From Symsagittifera roscoffensis (Eukaryota; Xenacoelomorpha; Acoela; Convolutidae), in NCBI RefSeq assembly GCF_963678635.1, contig NC_087064.1:54258338-54322337 (forward strand): 64,000 nt of DNA. The letters run 5' to 3'. The notes beneath the pieces were generated by a model. The model did not search any database and was not told the DNA's origin. It saw nothing but the letters and a program-made list of their open reading frames with translations. The first letter of the stretch is position 1; every line of letters begins with the position of its first letter. This document shows positions 38,501 to 46,888 of this stretch, piece by piece. A program made the translations under genes and the position numbers.

Positions 38501-41500
38501 GCTAGTGTTTGAGGTGCGCAGGATCCTAGTTGATTTTTGAGATTCGAGGAAGTTTTTTACGATGCGGTCTTTTAGAAGTTGAGGTGCGCAGGATTCTACT
38601 CTAGTCCTTGCAATACCAAAATGATGTTATTTCAGCAGTCAGTTAGAAATTGAGGTGAGGAGGATTCTTTTTGGTTTTTGGGATTTCTAAAAAAAATGTT
38701 TTCGATACGGTCTGCTGAACGTTGAGCTGCGCAGGAGTCTAATTGATTTGTGAAGCTCTAAGAGGATGCTTTTGATACAGTCTGCTATAGGTTGATATCT
38801 GCAGGTTCTTAGTTGGTTTTGAAATTTTATGAAGATGTTTTTTATACGATCTGCTAGTGGTTGAGGTGTGCAAGATTGTAGTTGGTTTTTGAAATTCTAG
38901 GAACATTCGAGTGACGCGGTCCGCTAGAAATTGAAGTGCGCAGGATTCTAGTTGGTTTCTTGCAGCTGCAAGATGATGTTATTTCTCCGGTCTCCTAGAA
39001 AATCAGGTGCGGAGGATTCTTTTTGGATTTTTGAATTTACAAAAAAAATTGTATTGATACGGTTTGCTGAATGTTGAGCTGCAAAGGAGTCTAACTGATT
39101 TCTGAAGTTCTATGAGATTGCTTTTGATACGATGTGATAGAGGTTGATATATGCAAGTTTTTAGTTGGTTTTGAATTTTTAAGAAGATGTTTTTGATACG
39201 ATCAGCTAGTGGCTGAGGAGCGCAGCTTTCAAGTTAGTTTTCGATTTTCTGAGAAGAATTTTTTGATAAGTTTTGGTGGAGGTTGAGTTACGCAGGGTTC
39301 TAGCTGGTTTTTGAGCTTCTAAGAAAATTTTTTTATATGGTCTGCTTAAGGTTGGGATGCGCAGCATTCTATTTGGCCTTTGATTTTCTAAGAAGATGTT
39401 TTTGATACGATCTGCTAGTGGTTGAGGTGCGCAAGATTCTAGTTGGTTTTTGAAATTCTAGGAAGATTTTATTGGTGCGGGCTGCTAGAGAATGAGGTGC
39501 GCAGGATTCTACTTGGTTTCTTGCAAATCGAAAATGATGTTATTTCTGCGCTCAGCTAGAAAATTGAGGTGCGGAGGATTCTTTTTGATTTTTGAATTTC
39601 TAAAAGATGTTTGACACGGTCTGCTAGATGTTGGGTTGCGCAGGATTTGAGTTGGTTTTTGATTTAATATAAAAAAAATTTTGATGAGATCTGCTGGAAG
39701 CTGAAGCGCGCAAGATTCTAGGAATGTTTTTAGAGTATGAGAAGTTTTTTTTGATGCGTTTTGCTAGAGATTGAGGTGCAAAAGATTCTAGTTGGTTTTT
39801 GAAATACTAAGAAGTTGTTTTGAAACGATCTGCTAGAAGTTGAGTTGCGCAGGATTCTTGTTGGTTTTTGAAATTCTTTGAATATTTTTTTCATGTGGTG
39901 TGCTAGAAGTTGAGGTGTTCAGATTTTAAAGGGTTTTTGAAATTTTAAGAAAATTTTTTTGTTGAGATCTGCTAGAGATTGAAGTGCGCAGGATTCTAAT
40001 TGCTTTTTTGATTTGTAAGAAATTTTTTGATACGGTCTGCTGGGCAGGTGGGCAGGATTCTAGTTGGTTTTTGAAGTTCTGAGAGGTTGCTTTTGATACA
40101 GTTTGCTGGAGGTTGAGGTGGGCAAGATTCTAGTTGGTTTTTGAAGTTCTGAGAGGTTGCTTTTGATACAGTTTGCTGGAGGTTGAGGTGCGCAAGATTC
40201 TAGTTGGTTTATGAAATTCTAAGAAATTGTTTTGGAACGGTCTGCTAGATTGGAATGCGCAAGGCTCTAGTTGGTTTTTAAATTTCTAAGAAGATGGTAT
40301 TGTTGTGGTCTGCTACAGGTCGAGGTGCGCAGGATTCTAGTTGGTGGGTGAATTTCTATGGAGATGTTTTTGATACGATCTGCTAGATATTGAGTTGTGC
40401 AGGATTCTAGGTAGTTTTTGATTTTCTAAGAGACATTTTTGATAAGGTCTGCTGGATGTTGAGTTGCGCAGGGTTGCAGCTGGTTTTTTGAGATTCTAAG
40501 AAAAAAAAATTATACGGTCTGCTTGAGGTTGAGTTGCGCAGCATTCTAGCTGGTCTTTGGTTTTCTAAGAAGATGCTTTTGATATTGTCTGCCAAAGGTT
40601 TAGATGCGCAGGGTTCTAGTTAGTTTTTGAATTTCGACGAAAATTTTATTGATACGTTCTGGGGTGGAGGCGCGCCGGTTTTTAGTTGGTTTTTCATTTT
40701 GTAGGAATATGTTTTGAATACGGTCTGCTAAAAGTTTAGCTGCGCAGGATTCTAGTTGGTTTTTGAAATTCTAGGAAGACTTTAATGATGCGGTCTTTTA
40801 GAAGTTGAGGTGTGCAGGATTCTAATTGCTTTCTTACAATTCCAAGATGATGGTATTTCTGGGTTCAGCTAGAAAATGAGGTGCGGAGGAGTCTAATTGA
40901 TTTAAGAAGTTCTATGAGGCTGCTTTTGACACGATGTGATAGAGGTTGATAAATGCAGGTTTTTTTTGGTTTTGAATATTTAAGAAGATATTTTTGATAC
41001 TATCTGCTAGTGGTTGAGGTGCGCAGGATTCTAGTTGGTTTTTGATTTTCTATGAGGGTGTTTTTGATAAGATCTGCTGGATGTTGAGTTGCGCAGAATT
41101 CTCGGTGATTTTTGATGTTCTACGAATTTTTTTTTGGATGCGGTCTGCTAGAAGATAAGGTGCGCAGGATTGTACTTCGTTTCTCGCAATTCCAAGTTGA
41201 TGCTATTTCTGCGGTCAGCTGGAAATTGAGTAGCGGAGGATTCTTTTTGGTTTTTGGAAATCCTAAAAAAAACGTTTTTGATACGGTATGCTGAAGGGTG
41301 AGCTGCACAGGAGTCTAATTGATTTGTGAAGCTCTAAGAGGCTGATTTTGATACAATCTGCTAGAGGTTGATATATGCAGGTTTTTTTATTGGTTTTGAA
41401 TTTTTAAGAAGATGTTTTTGATACGATCTGCTAGTGGTTGAGGTGCGCAAGATTCTAGTTGGTTTTTGAAATTCTAGGAAGATTTTATTGATGCGGGCTG

Positions 41501-41820
41501 CTAGAGAATGAGGTGCGCAAGATTCTACTTGGTTTCTTGCAAGTCCAAAATGATGTTATTTCTGCGCTCAGCTAGAAAATTGAGGTGCGGAGGATTCTTT
41601 TTGATTTTTGAATTTCTAAAAGATGTTTGATACGGTCTGCTAGATGGTGGGTTGCGCAGGATTTGAGTTGGTTTTTGATTAAATATAAAAAAAAATTTAT
41701 TGCGATCTGCTGGAAGTTGAAGCGAGCAAGATTCTAGGAATGTTTTTAAAGTATGAAAAGTTTTTCTTTCGATGCATTCTGCTAGAGATTGAGCTGCACA
41801 GGATTCCACTTTGAAGTGCA
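35501..41820 (+). repeat. Satellite mosaic near the right edge with module shuffling
   Basis: The module with GATGGTGGGTTGCGCACG and GAAGCGAGCAAGATTC is found near 25,135, 31,095, 35,575, 37,675 and 41,645. Its left neighbour differs: at 35,500 it follows a monomer ending ATCATCGGTCAGCTAGAAA, whereas elsewhere it follows TTCTGCGCTCAGC. That is a clear in-register junction between different modules. A module with AGAAGATAAGGTGCGC and CAGCTGGAAACTGAGTAGCG is at about 16,790, 24,640, 29,070, 36,620, 37,255 and 41,155. The irregular spacing fits repeated unequal exchange. Short open frames on both strands near 37,214-37,410 and 41,112-41,308 are satellite and not genes. Confidence 0.8.
40072..40211 (+). 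repeat. Very recent single-monomer tandem duplication
   Basis: Two adjacent monomers, 70 bp apart, share GAGAGGTTGCTTTTGATAC, AGTTTGCTGGAGGTTGAGG and the following TTGGTTTTTGAAG. I noted one difference, GGGCAAG against GCGCAAG. Other neighbouring monomers differ from each other much more. The equivalent places at 28,290 and 29,590 have only one such monomer, so this is a local one-unit gain in this copy. Confidence 0.75.
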
Positions 41821-42489
41821 AAAGGTTCTAGTTGGTTTTTGAAATACTAAGAAGTTGTTTTGAAACGATCTGCTAGAGGTTGAGTTGCGCAGGACTCTTG
41901 TTGGCTTTTGAAATTCTATGAATATATTTTTTCATGTGGTCTGCTAGAGTTGAGGTGTGCAGGTTTTAAGTGGTTTTTAAAACTTTAAGAAAATTTTTTT
42001 GATGAGATCTGCTAGAGATTGAAGTGCGCAGGATTCTACTTGCTTTTTCGATTTGTGAGAAATTTTTTTGATTTTTTGACACGGTCTGCTAGAGGGTGAG
42101 GTGGGCAGGATTCTAGTGTGTTTTTGAAGTTCTGAGAGGTTGCTTTTGATACAGTTTGCTGGAGGTTGAGGTGCGCAAGATTCTAGTTGGTTTATGAATT
42201 TCTAAGAAATTGTTTTTGATAGGTTCTGCTATGGGTTGAAATGCACAGAATTCTAGTTAGTTTTTGAATTTCTAAGAAAATGTCTTTGATTCGGTCTGCT
42301 AGAGGTTGAGGCGCAAGGTTCTACTTGGTTTTTGATTTTTTAAGAAGATCTTTTTGATAATGCCGGCTAGAGGTTGAGTTACGCAGATTCCTAATTAGTT
42401 TTTGAAAATCTACGACCATGTTTTTGATACGGGTTTGAGGTGCTCAGGGTTCTTGTTGGGTTTTTGAATTTTTAAGAAGATGTTTTTGA
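41821..42489 (+). repeat. Diverged terminal monomers of the satellite
   Basis: The last eight to ten monomers before the non-satellite flank are irregular. One contains an internal repetition (AATTTTTTTGATTTTTTGAC near 42,061). One is shortened (GATACGGGTTTGAGGTGCTC near 42,427). Several have private substitutions, such as GATAATGCCGGCTAGAGG near 42,354. Edge monomers decaying faster than the homogenised core is the usual satellite pattern. The last recognisable motif is AAGAAGATGTTTTTGAG, ending at about 42,490. Confidence 0.85.
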
Positions 42490-42674
42490 GGCACGCTATC
42501 GATACTGAAGGATCGAAAAAATTAAAGGCGTTTCTTTTGGTTGGAAGTTATAGCGTGCTGTTTAATGGTTTTTTGAACTTTCGATACACCCTACCCGATG
42601 TAGTTCAATCAAGCTCAGCTTCGTCAATTTTGGTAAATGACGTTGAATTGACAATGGGTCACAGCTTTTCATGA
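42480..42674 (+). CDS. Unrecognised 64-codon open frame at the satellite junction
   Basis: The frame starts with an ATG inside the last satellite monomer (AAGATGTTTTTGAGG) and runs 64 codons into unique DNA, ending in TTTTCATGA. The non-satellite part has a mixed, protein-like composition (for example LPDVVQSSSASSILVNDVE) and little low-complexity sequence. The opposite strand is also open for 36 codons across the same bases. There is no signal peptide, membrane segment or family motif. The start codon is satellite-derived, so if the frame means anything it may be part of an exon whose real boundary lies inside. GCACGCTAT at 42,491-42,499 is the inverted partner of ATAGCGTGC at 42,550-42,558. 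It could equally be chance. Confidence 0.2.
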   Translation: MFLRHAIDTEGSKKLKAFLLVGSYSVLFNGFLNFRYTLPDVVQSSSASSILVNDVELTMGHSFS

Positions 42675-43130
42675 TTGATCAGACGTCCATTTTTGCCCAT
42701 TTGTTGTTTGCATATCTCCCTTTGAATATCCCTCGTTTTTTGAACAGCTTTCAATTATCATAAGAATAACTCAAATATGTTTAAAGATTTGTATCGTCCG
42801 TAATCAAACTTAGCATTCAATATTTTCTAAATCAAAAAGTAACAAAACAAATCCTTGCCTAGTTGTATTTTATAGCTTAGCAATTTAATCTCGCTTTTAT
42901 TCCTGCAACAAATCTGCGGCCAAGTTTGCAATTTTTCAAGTTGAAAGAGGACAAATCTGGTAGAAATGGTAGAATGAAAAAAAATTGCGGAGGAGAGAAA
43001 TCTGCCGTAGCATATATTATGTCTGCAGACAGCCTCAAAGTATGTTTGAGCTGTCTAAATTTGCTTATCACATTTTTGAATTTATTGGATTTATCATTAG
43101 GGCAGTAGGAGGCCAAACATTCTGTGCATT
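42675..43130. other. AT-rich flank, no supported gene
   Basis: No repeat family or recognised product is visible here. Both strands are open across parts of 42,877-43,155, with 92 codons on minus and 60 on plus. On plus, the stretch after TTTTTCAAG (about 42,940) up to CTCAAAGTATGT (about 43,036) could be read as a short exon with acceptor-like and donor-like ends. The evidence is too thin for a gene call. Confidence 0.3.
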
Positions 43131-43390
43131 GTAACCGCGATCCGCAACAGACCAAAAACAGATTTGTCGTGGAATCCGCACTTTGCTACTAATCTTTGAT
43201 CTTCTTAGCTGTTTTGGGTTCCACAAACAAATACCTAAAACACTGTACAGCTCAACATTGCTCCAAAAACAGGCGAATTTGCGGAATCCGCAACCGTATT
43301 TGCGGAATCCAGAACAGGTACGAATCCAGAAACAAATAATAAGACATTTGTTTAGTGAAATTTAGCTGCTGCAGAAGCCGCAACTGTAAG

Positions 43391-43458
43391 CAGAATCCGC
43401 AAATTGTAAGTGGAATCCGCAAATTGGAGGTGGAATCCCCAAATTGTCAGTAGAATCC
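43391..43458 (+). repeat. 20-bp minisatellite, about 3.4 copies
   Basis: The units CAGAATCCGCAAATTGTAAG, TGGAATCCGCAAATTGGAGG and TGGAATCCCCAAATTGTCAG follow each other at exactly 20-bp spacing, with a partial fourth unit (TAGAATCC). Each unit carries the half-palindrome GGAATCCGC found across the surrounding kilobase. The run therefore looks like a local tandem expansion of that motif. Confidence 0.85.
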
Positions 43459-43605
43459 TCTTCTAATTTATATCTTTTATTTACTCAGCTATTCAGAAGG
43501 ATGTATCATCATATATTCAAACAAAAACTGCGCTCATGGTTTGATTTGTTTTTTGACTCATCTCAAATAATTTATCAAATTTACTAGAATCGGAATCTAC
43601 TAGAT

Positions 43606-43674
43606 CAGTATTTGGGATTGATGGAACCTCAAATACTGACCAGTATTTGGGATTAATGCAAACCCAAACACTGA
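43606..43674. repeat. Tandem pair of hairpins, 35-bp period
   Basis: CAGTATTTGGG (43,606-43,616) pairs with CCTCAAATACTG (43,627-43,638) across a 10-base loop. The arrangement repeats 35 bp later with CAGTATTTGGG (43,641-43,651) and CCCAAACACTG (43,663-43,673). Both copies have the palindromic arms with small mismatches and the same GATT at the loop start. Two adjacent hairpins of the same design may be structural or protein-binding sites. No function is known. Confidence 0.75.
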
Positions 43675-44358
43675 CCTAAATCGGCGATATGCTGTGCTTT
43701 AGGTTTCAAAACATTCTCATTCCAATAACTTCAAAAATTGAATTTATTCGGTGTTGTATTTCCAAAATACTAAAAAGTGACATCCACTGATTTTGTTAAC
43801 GATTGTTTTGAGATTTGTTGGTAGATTCGGCTGACATGGTTAAGTAGTCGCTTTAAATTCCGCATTGCTATAAATAAGAAATCCAGCTCTAGTTTTTAAT
43901 TGTTCATATGCAAGTTTGCGGACTCCGCTTAGAATTGCGGATTCCGCAAACAAATTTGCGGATTCCACTTACATTTATGGAATCCACTTATAGTTGCGGA
44001 ATCCAGAACAGCTAGCTATATTCGCTTGTTGCGGAATCCTCGACAAAACAAAGGCAAATTTTACGTTACAGGTATTTGTACGCGGAATCTATGGAAGTTC
44101 TGTAAGTGGATTCCACTTACATTTTGGCACAATGATTTAAAGATTTGTCTATGAAATCCAGGAACATACAGACACAAAATTGAGCGCCGATCCAATGCAC
44201 AGTTTGGCCTCGTAATGATTTTTAACGGAAACAAGGTGAAATCAACAAGGGTGCTGTTCTCGCAAAAATTCAACTACCTCCTTATCCAAATTTGTTATCA
44301 TACTTCCCATTGGACTTTTGTTGCTTTTCAACGCTAACCATGAAAACCAAACGATCAA

Positions 44359-44562
44359 TTAGACATGGTCGGTTTCTGTGATGTACTGAAATTGGGTCGT
44401 ACTGGTGTCATGTTTGCTGCACGGGTTAAATTGAAAAGTTATGGATCGTTTGCTGGCCGTGGACATAAGCTGGCATACAACTGATTTTTTAACTGGAAAT
44501 ATTTTAGTTTGTGATTTTTTTGTGGCAACCGTGTCCGAATTCTCGAAGATTGTAGTTTTCAT
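44359..44562 (-). CDS. Unrecognised 67-codon open frame, overlapped by a plus-strand ORF
   Basis: The minus-strand frame is 67 codons with balanced composition. Its last third (QFNPCSKHDTSTTQFQYITE) does not look like AT-driven noise. The plus strand over the same bases has a 39-codon ORF at 44,365-44,484, starting MVGFCDVLKLGRTGV and ending in GRGHKLAYN, with an in-frame stop shortly upstream. The two readings exclude each other in practice and I cannot tell which, if either, is coding. The patch (44,360-44,490) is more GC-rich than its surroundings, which is the main reason to record it. There is no family match, signal peptide or clear splice site. Confidence 0.18.
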   Translation of the reverse strand: MKTTIFENSDTVATKKSQTKIFPVKKSVVCQLMSTASKRSITFQFNPCSKHDTSTTQFQYITETDHV

Positions 44563-44770
44563 GCTTTATCAGAATTTCTCTTTTGCATATTCATTTAGTA
44601 TCTCTCTCACTCTGTTCCGTTGTTGAACAATTGTCTATCATTAGAAAACAACGTACATATAACTTTAGAAGATTTTCCGCTCGAAAATTTTCATCATTGG
44701 AAAATTTTCGAGTGTTAAATCGTACTCAGTACATATTAGATTTTTTAAATTGTTTTACACTTTAGTTACG

Positions 44771-45245
44771 TCAAATAGATTTTCCAGAAAAAAAAACAAT
44801 TTTTTTTTCGGGGTTTTAAATTTTCTACCATCTTATCTCCAAACAACACACTCTTGAGTCCACAGAAAAACAAATTGTCCCCTAAGAGCGGGTAAAGTAT
44901 TATCGAAAAAAATATATGGTAAATTGAGGCAAAATTATACACAAAAATTCCAAAAGTTCCTGCCCTCAGAAACACCAACCAAATATTTGCGACGAAAATA
45001 ATTTTGCTTTGCTTTTGAGATTGAGTGCATTATGTGGATTTCATTAGACTAAACGCACCAACGAACACCTCATAGCTCACAAGAACAAAGAGACAATTAT
45101 TTTTATAATTGTTTTACAGATGATAATTTTTCTCGACAAAATAGTGTAACCCGTTTATAAAAAAAAAAAACAGATTAATTTGATTCAAAAGCTTCCTAAA
45201 GAACAACTTGAAATTCGTTTTTCAACTTTTTCGCGTTAAAAATAT
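44771..45245 (+). repeat. Diverged ~470-bp repeat family, copy 1
   Basis: The sequence aligns collinearly with 50,490-51,028. TCAAATAGATTTTCCAG is at 44,771 and 50,544. TCCACAGAAAAACAAATTGT is near 44,857 and 50,641. TGCCCTCAGAAACACCAACC is near 44,960 and 50,745. TTTTTCTCGACAAAATA and CTTTTTCGCGTTAAA close both copies. The offset drifts only from 5773 to 5782 bp, so the two copies are similar in length and differ by substitutions and small indels. No terminal inverted repeats or coding remnant were found. It may be an interspersed repeat or a dispersed unit of a former tandem array. Confidence 0.85.
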
Positions 45246-46015
45246 ACCACAAATTGCAAAAATAAACTAAATTTCCTTGCCCTCCGAACCACCAAACAAT
45301 GGAGACGAAAACTGTTTTGTTTTGCATTTCAGATTGAATACATGATGCAAATTTCATAAGACTAGCTCCATATCTCAAAAACGCAAAAGAATAATTCATA
45401 ACTCACAAGAACCTTTAGATAATTGTTTTCGGGAATTAATTAAACCGATTAAAAAAAGTTTTCTCGACCAAGAAATGTAACCCGTTGAAAAAAAAGTTTT
45501 TTTTTCTGATCATCCTTTTCAAATGGATTCGATACAAATCATTCTTAAAAAAGCATTTGAAGCTCATTTTTGGCTTTTTTGAGTGAAAAAAGAAAAATTT
45601 TTCCGTCGTTTTTCCACGGCTTTGTTCATGCTCAAAAACTACCTCAAAAACTTTTTTTTCTCATTTTATATGCTTTTTTACCCACTGCCGAAAACAAGAA
45701 AGCAAACATATCTGTCAATGCATAATTAAAAATCTCCAAACACGTTTTCCAGAAATGAAACATTTTACTTTTTTCCTTAGTTAAAATTTCAAGAAACTCC
45801 TGGCCCTCAGAAATACTAAGTATTCGTGGCGAAAACTGTTCTGCTTTGCGTTTCGGACTTAGTGAATTTCTTTTTTAAATTTTTAAGACCAGCTCCATAT
45901 CTCGAAAACGCTTAAAGAACAGTTCAGGTCACAAAAACTTATAGAAAATTGTTTTAGAATTAGTTTGGAAATTTTTTCTCGACAAAATCAAGTGACCCGT
46001 TAAAAATATAAGCGC
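45246..46015 (+). repeat. Same ~470-bp family, two more diverged copies
   Basis: Two further, older copies follow directly. The copy at 45,246-45,600 keeps TTGCCCTCCGAACCACCAA, GGAGACGAAAACTG, TAACTCACAAGAACC and TTTTCTCGACCAAGAAATG. The copy at about 45,680-46,015 keeps ACTGCCGAAAACAAG, AATCTCCAAACACG, TGGCCCTCAGAAATAC and TTTTCTCGACAAAATCAAG. Both contain CTCCATATCTCAAAAACG or CTCCATATCTCGAAAACG, which copy 1 has lost or replaced. The shared order of landmarks shows a decayed tandem array of about 1.25 kb. Confidence 0.75.
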
Positions 46016-46428
46016 ATTGAAAATTTTTACTTAAATGCAAAAAAATGTACATTTTTTCTACTACTACCACCATTTAAATGTCTGAAATGAATTTTCAACA
46101 AACATTAATTGCTGCAAAATTGCTCAGCAGTGAAGGACTGTTGACGGTTATGGAGATAGAATCAGTTTATTGTTGTATAAAAGTTTAAAAACTCAAAAAA
46201 TTTGTGAAAAAATGGAGACGTGAATTCAAAAAAGAATAGTAGCTTCAGATTTAGAAACTATCTTTTCGTTCACAAGAATTCAATCAGATTGAATGTTCTA
46301 TCAATATATTTTGATTGGTTGATATCAATGTTGATGAAAGTATTTTCATAAAACAGCTTAATTTCGATCAATTAATCTCCCCTCTAGCTACACCAAATAG
46401 TATAAATTCCAATCTGATTACCTTTTAA
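46016..46428. other. AT-rich spacer, nothing recognised
   Basis: No repeat unit, open frame of note or RNA-like structure was found between the 470-bp repeat family and the coding-like patch at 46.43 kb. Confidence 0.5.
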
Positions 46429-46752
46429 GCAAACAAAAAAACAATCAATCAAGAGTGTTGTGTAACATCTTTGGTTTGGTTGTCTTCAGTGTTTGAGAAA
46501 TTTCAAAGTGATCTTTCAAACCTCCGCCTGAAACTTTGGGATTTCTTACACACCTACTTCGCAAACTATCTTAGATTACTTCTTAACTTGGGACGGTTTG
46601 TTTGAGATTCCATTATATTATTGAACAGAAAAGCGAGATTTCCTCGCATCGAGGTTGGCTACGATCACAAACATCATTAGGCATCAGAACATCTCAAAAC
46701 CTCTGGAGCTTTGAATTGTCCTTTGCATTTTTTCTACATATAGCAACGATGA
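46429..46752 (+). CDS. Candidate spliced coding patch, unrecognised
   Basis: An open frame without ATG runs from 46,429 to a TGA at about 46,603. Its latter half is an amphipathic, leucine-rich stretch (FEKFQSDLSNLRLKLWDFLH, then LRLLLNLG). A pyrimidine-rich acceptor-like TTGGTTGTCTTCAG lies just before it (AG at 46,488-46,489), and a weak donor-like ACG|GTTTGT is at 46,596. Joining that donor to ATTGAACAGAAAAG would give an intron of only about 38 nt and extend the frame by about 40 codons (LWSFELSFAFFLHIATMN near its end) to a TGA near 46,752. That intron is shorter than usual for animals, so the join is speculative. The minus strand is also open over part of the patch. Confidence 0.22.
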
Positions 46753-46888
46753 ACTGAATATTTAAATCCTGAAAAAGCGTTTCAACCCTATTTAAATTTC
46801 CTGTCGAAGCTATATCCGTAATAAACAAGGTATAAGCAAAGCGTATAAAGGAGCCATTGAATTTCTCAAAGCGACTGAAACGTAACAT
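46694..46888 (-). CDS. Unrecognised 64-codon minus-strand open frame
   Basis: A minus-strand ATG-to-TGA frame of 64 codons with mixed composition (begins MLRFSRFEKFNGSFIRFAYT; later NRVETLFQDLN). An in-frame stop lies shortly upstream of the ATG, so the ATG is a natural start if the frame is real. It overlaps the end of the plus-strand candidate at 46,694-46,752. No signal peptide cleavage motif, membrane anchor or known domain is seen. An imperfect hairpin CCTCG-CAT-CGAGG lies beyond its end at about 46,643. It could be chance in AT-rich DNA. Confidence 0.2.
   Translation of the reverse strand: MLRFSRFEKFNGSFIRFAYTLFITDIASTGNLNRVETLFQDLNIQFIVAICRKNAKDNSKLQRF

Larger units (their letters stand above)
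1..42489 (+). repeat. 70-bp satellite array, overall extent
   Basis: This is one continuous head-to-tail tandem array, cut by the left edge of the window. A typical full monomer (for example 5990-6058) is 70 bp. It starts GATACGGTCTGCTAG, continues through GAGGTGCGCAGGATTC and TTGGTTTTTGAAATTC, and ends AAGAAGATGTTTTT. At 67-70 bp per monomer the window holds about 600 copies. No inverted copies were seen. The consensus monomer counts 21 G, 7 C, 16 A and 26 T, so the plus strand is strongly G- and T-biased throughout. Frequent variants are GATGCGGTC for GATACGGTC, GTCAGCTAGAAATTGAGGTG for GTCTGCTAGAGGTTGAGGTG, and GGAGGATTCTTTTTGG for GCAGGATTCTAGTTGG. The monomer length is not a multiple of three, so minus-strand open frames of 60-98 codons inside the array change frame at each monomer and are not genes. 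I infer a heterochromatic satellite (centromeric, pericentromeric or subtelomeric). I do not recognise the family. Confidence 0.97.
43130..44120. repeat. Cluster of palindromic GCGGAATCCGC-type motifs
   Basis: At least a dozen copies of a short inverted motif, GCGGA-A-TCCGC, and one-sided relatives lie in about 1 kb. Examples are 43,169-43,180, 43,281-43,291, 43,302-43,310, 43,391-43,458 (a tandem run), 43,918-43,926, 43,937-43,947, 43,958-43,966, 43,978-43,986, 43,996-44,004, 44,031-44,039 and 44,082-44,089. The longest is GTAAGTGGA-T-TCCACTTAC at 44,102-44,120, with 9-bp perfect arms. Copies appear in both orientations and are separated by unrelated AT-rich DNA (43,460-43,900), so this is not one simple tandem array. 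It could be a set of binding sites for a dimeric protein, hairpin-forming elements, or debris of a palindrome-rich mobile element. Confidence 0.7.

Noticed and set aside
2916-41821. Many 60-98 codon open frames on the minus strand inside the satellite, with related repeated peptide patterns
   Set aside because: They repeat with the array, change frame at each monomer because 70 is not a multiple of three, and appear in parallel on both strands in places (37,214-37,410 and 41,112-41,308). They are a by-product of a stop-poor minus strand.
1-42489. CRISPR-like array
   Set aside because: The repeats are directly adjacent with no unique spacers, the unit is too long and variable, and the sequence context is eukaryotic.
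1-42489. A repetitive secretory-protein gene of the Balbiani-ring or silk type
   Set aside because: No reading frame stays open through the repeat, the period does not keep frame, and no codon-position pattern is visible.
46640-46656. Histone-type 3' stem-loop (CCTCG-CAT-CGAGG)
   Set aside because: The stem has five pairs and a three-base loop, does not match the conserved histone stem-loop, and no histone gene is nearby.
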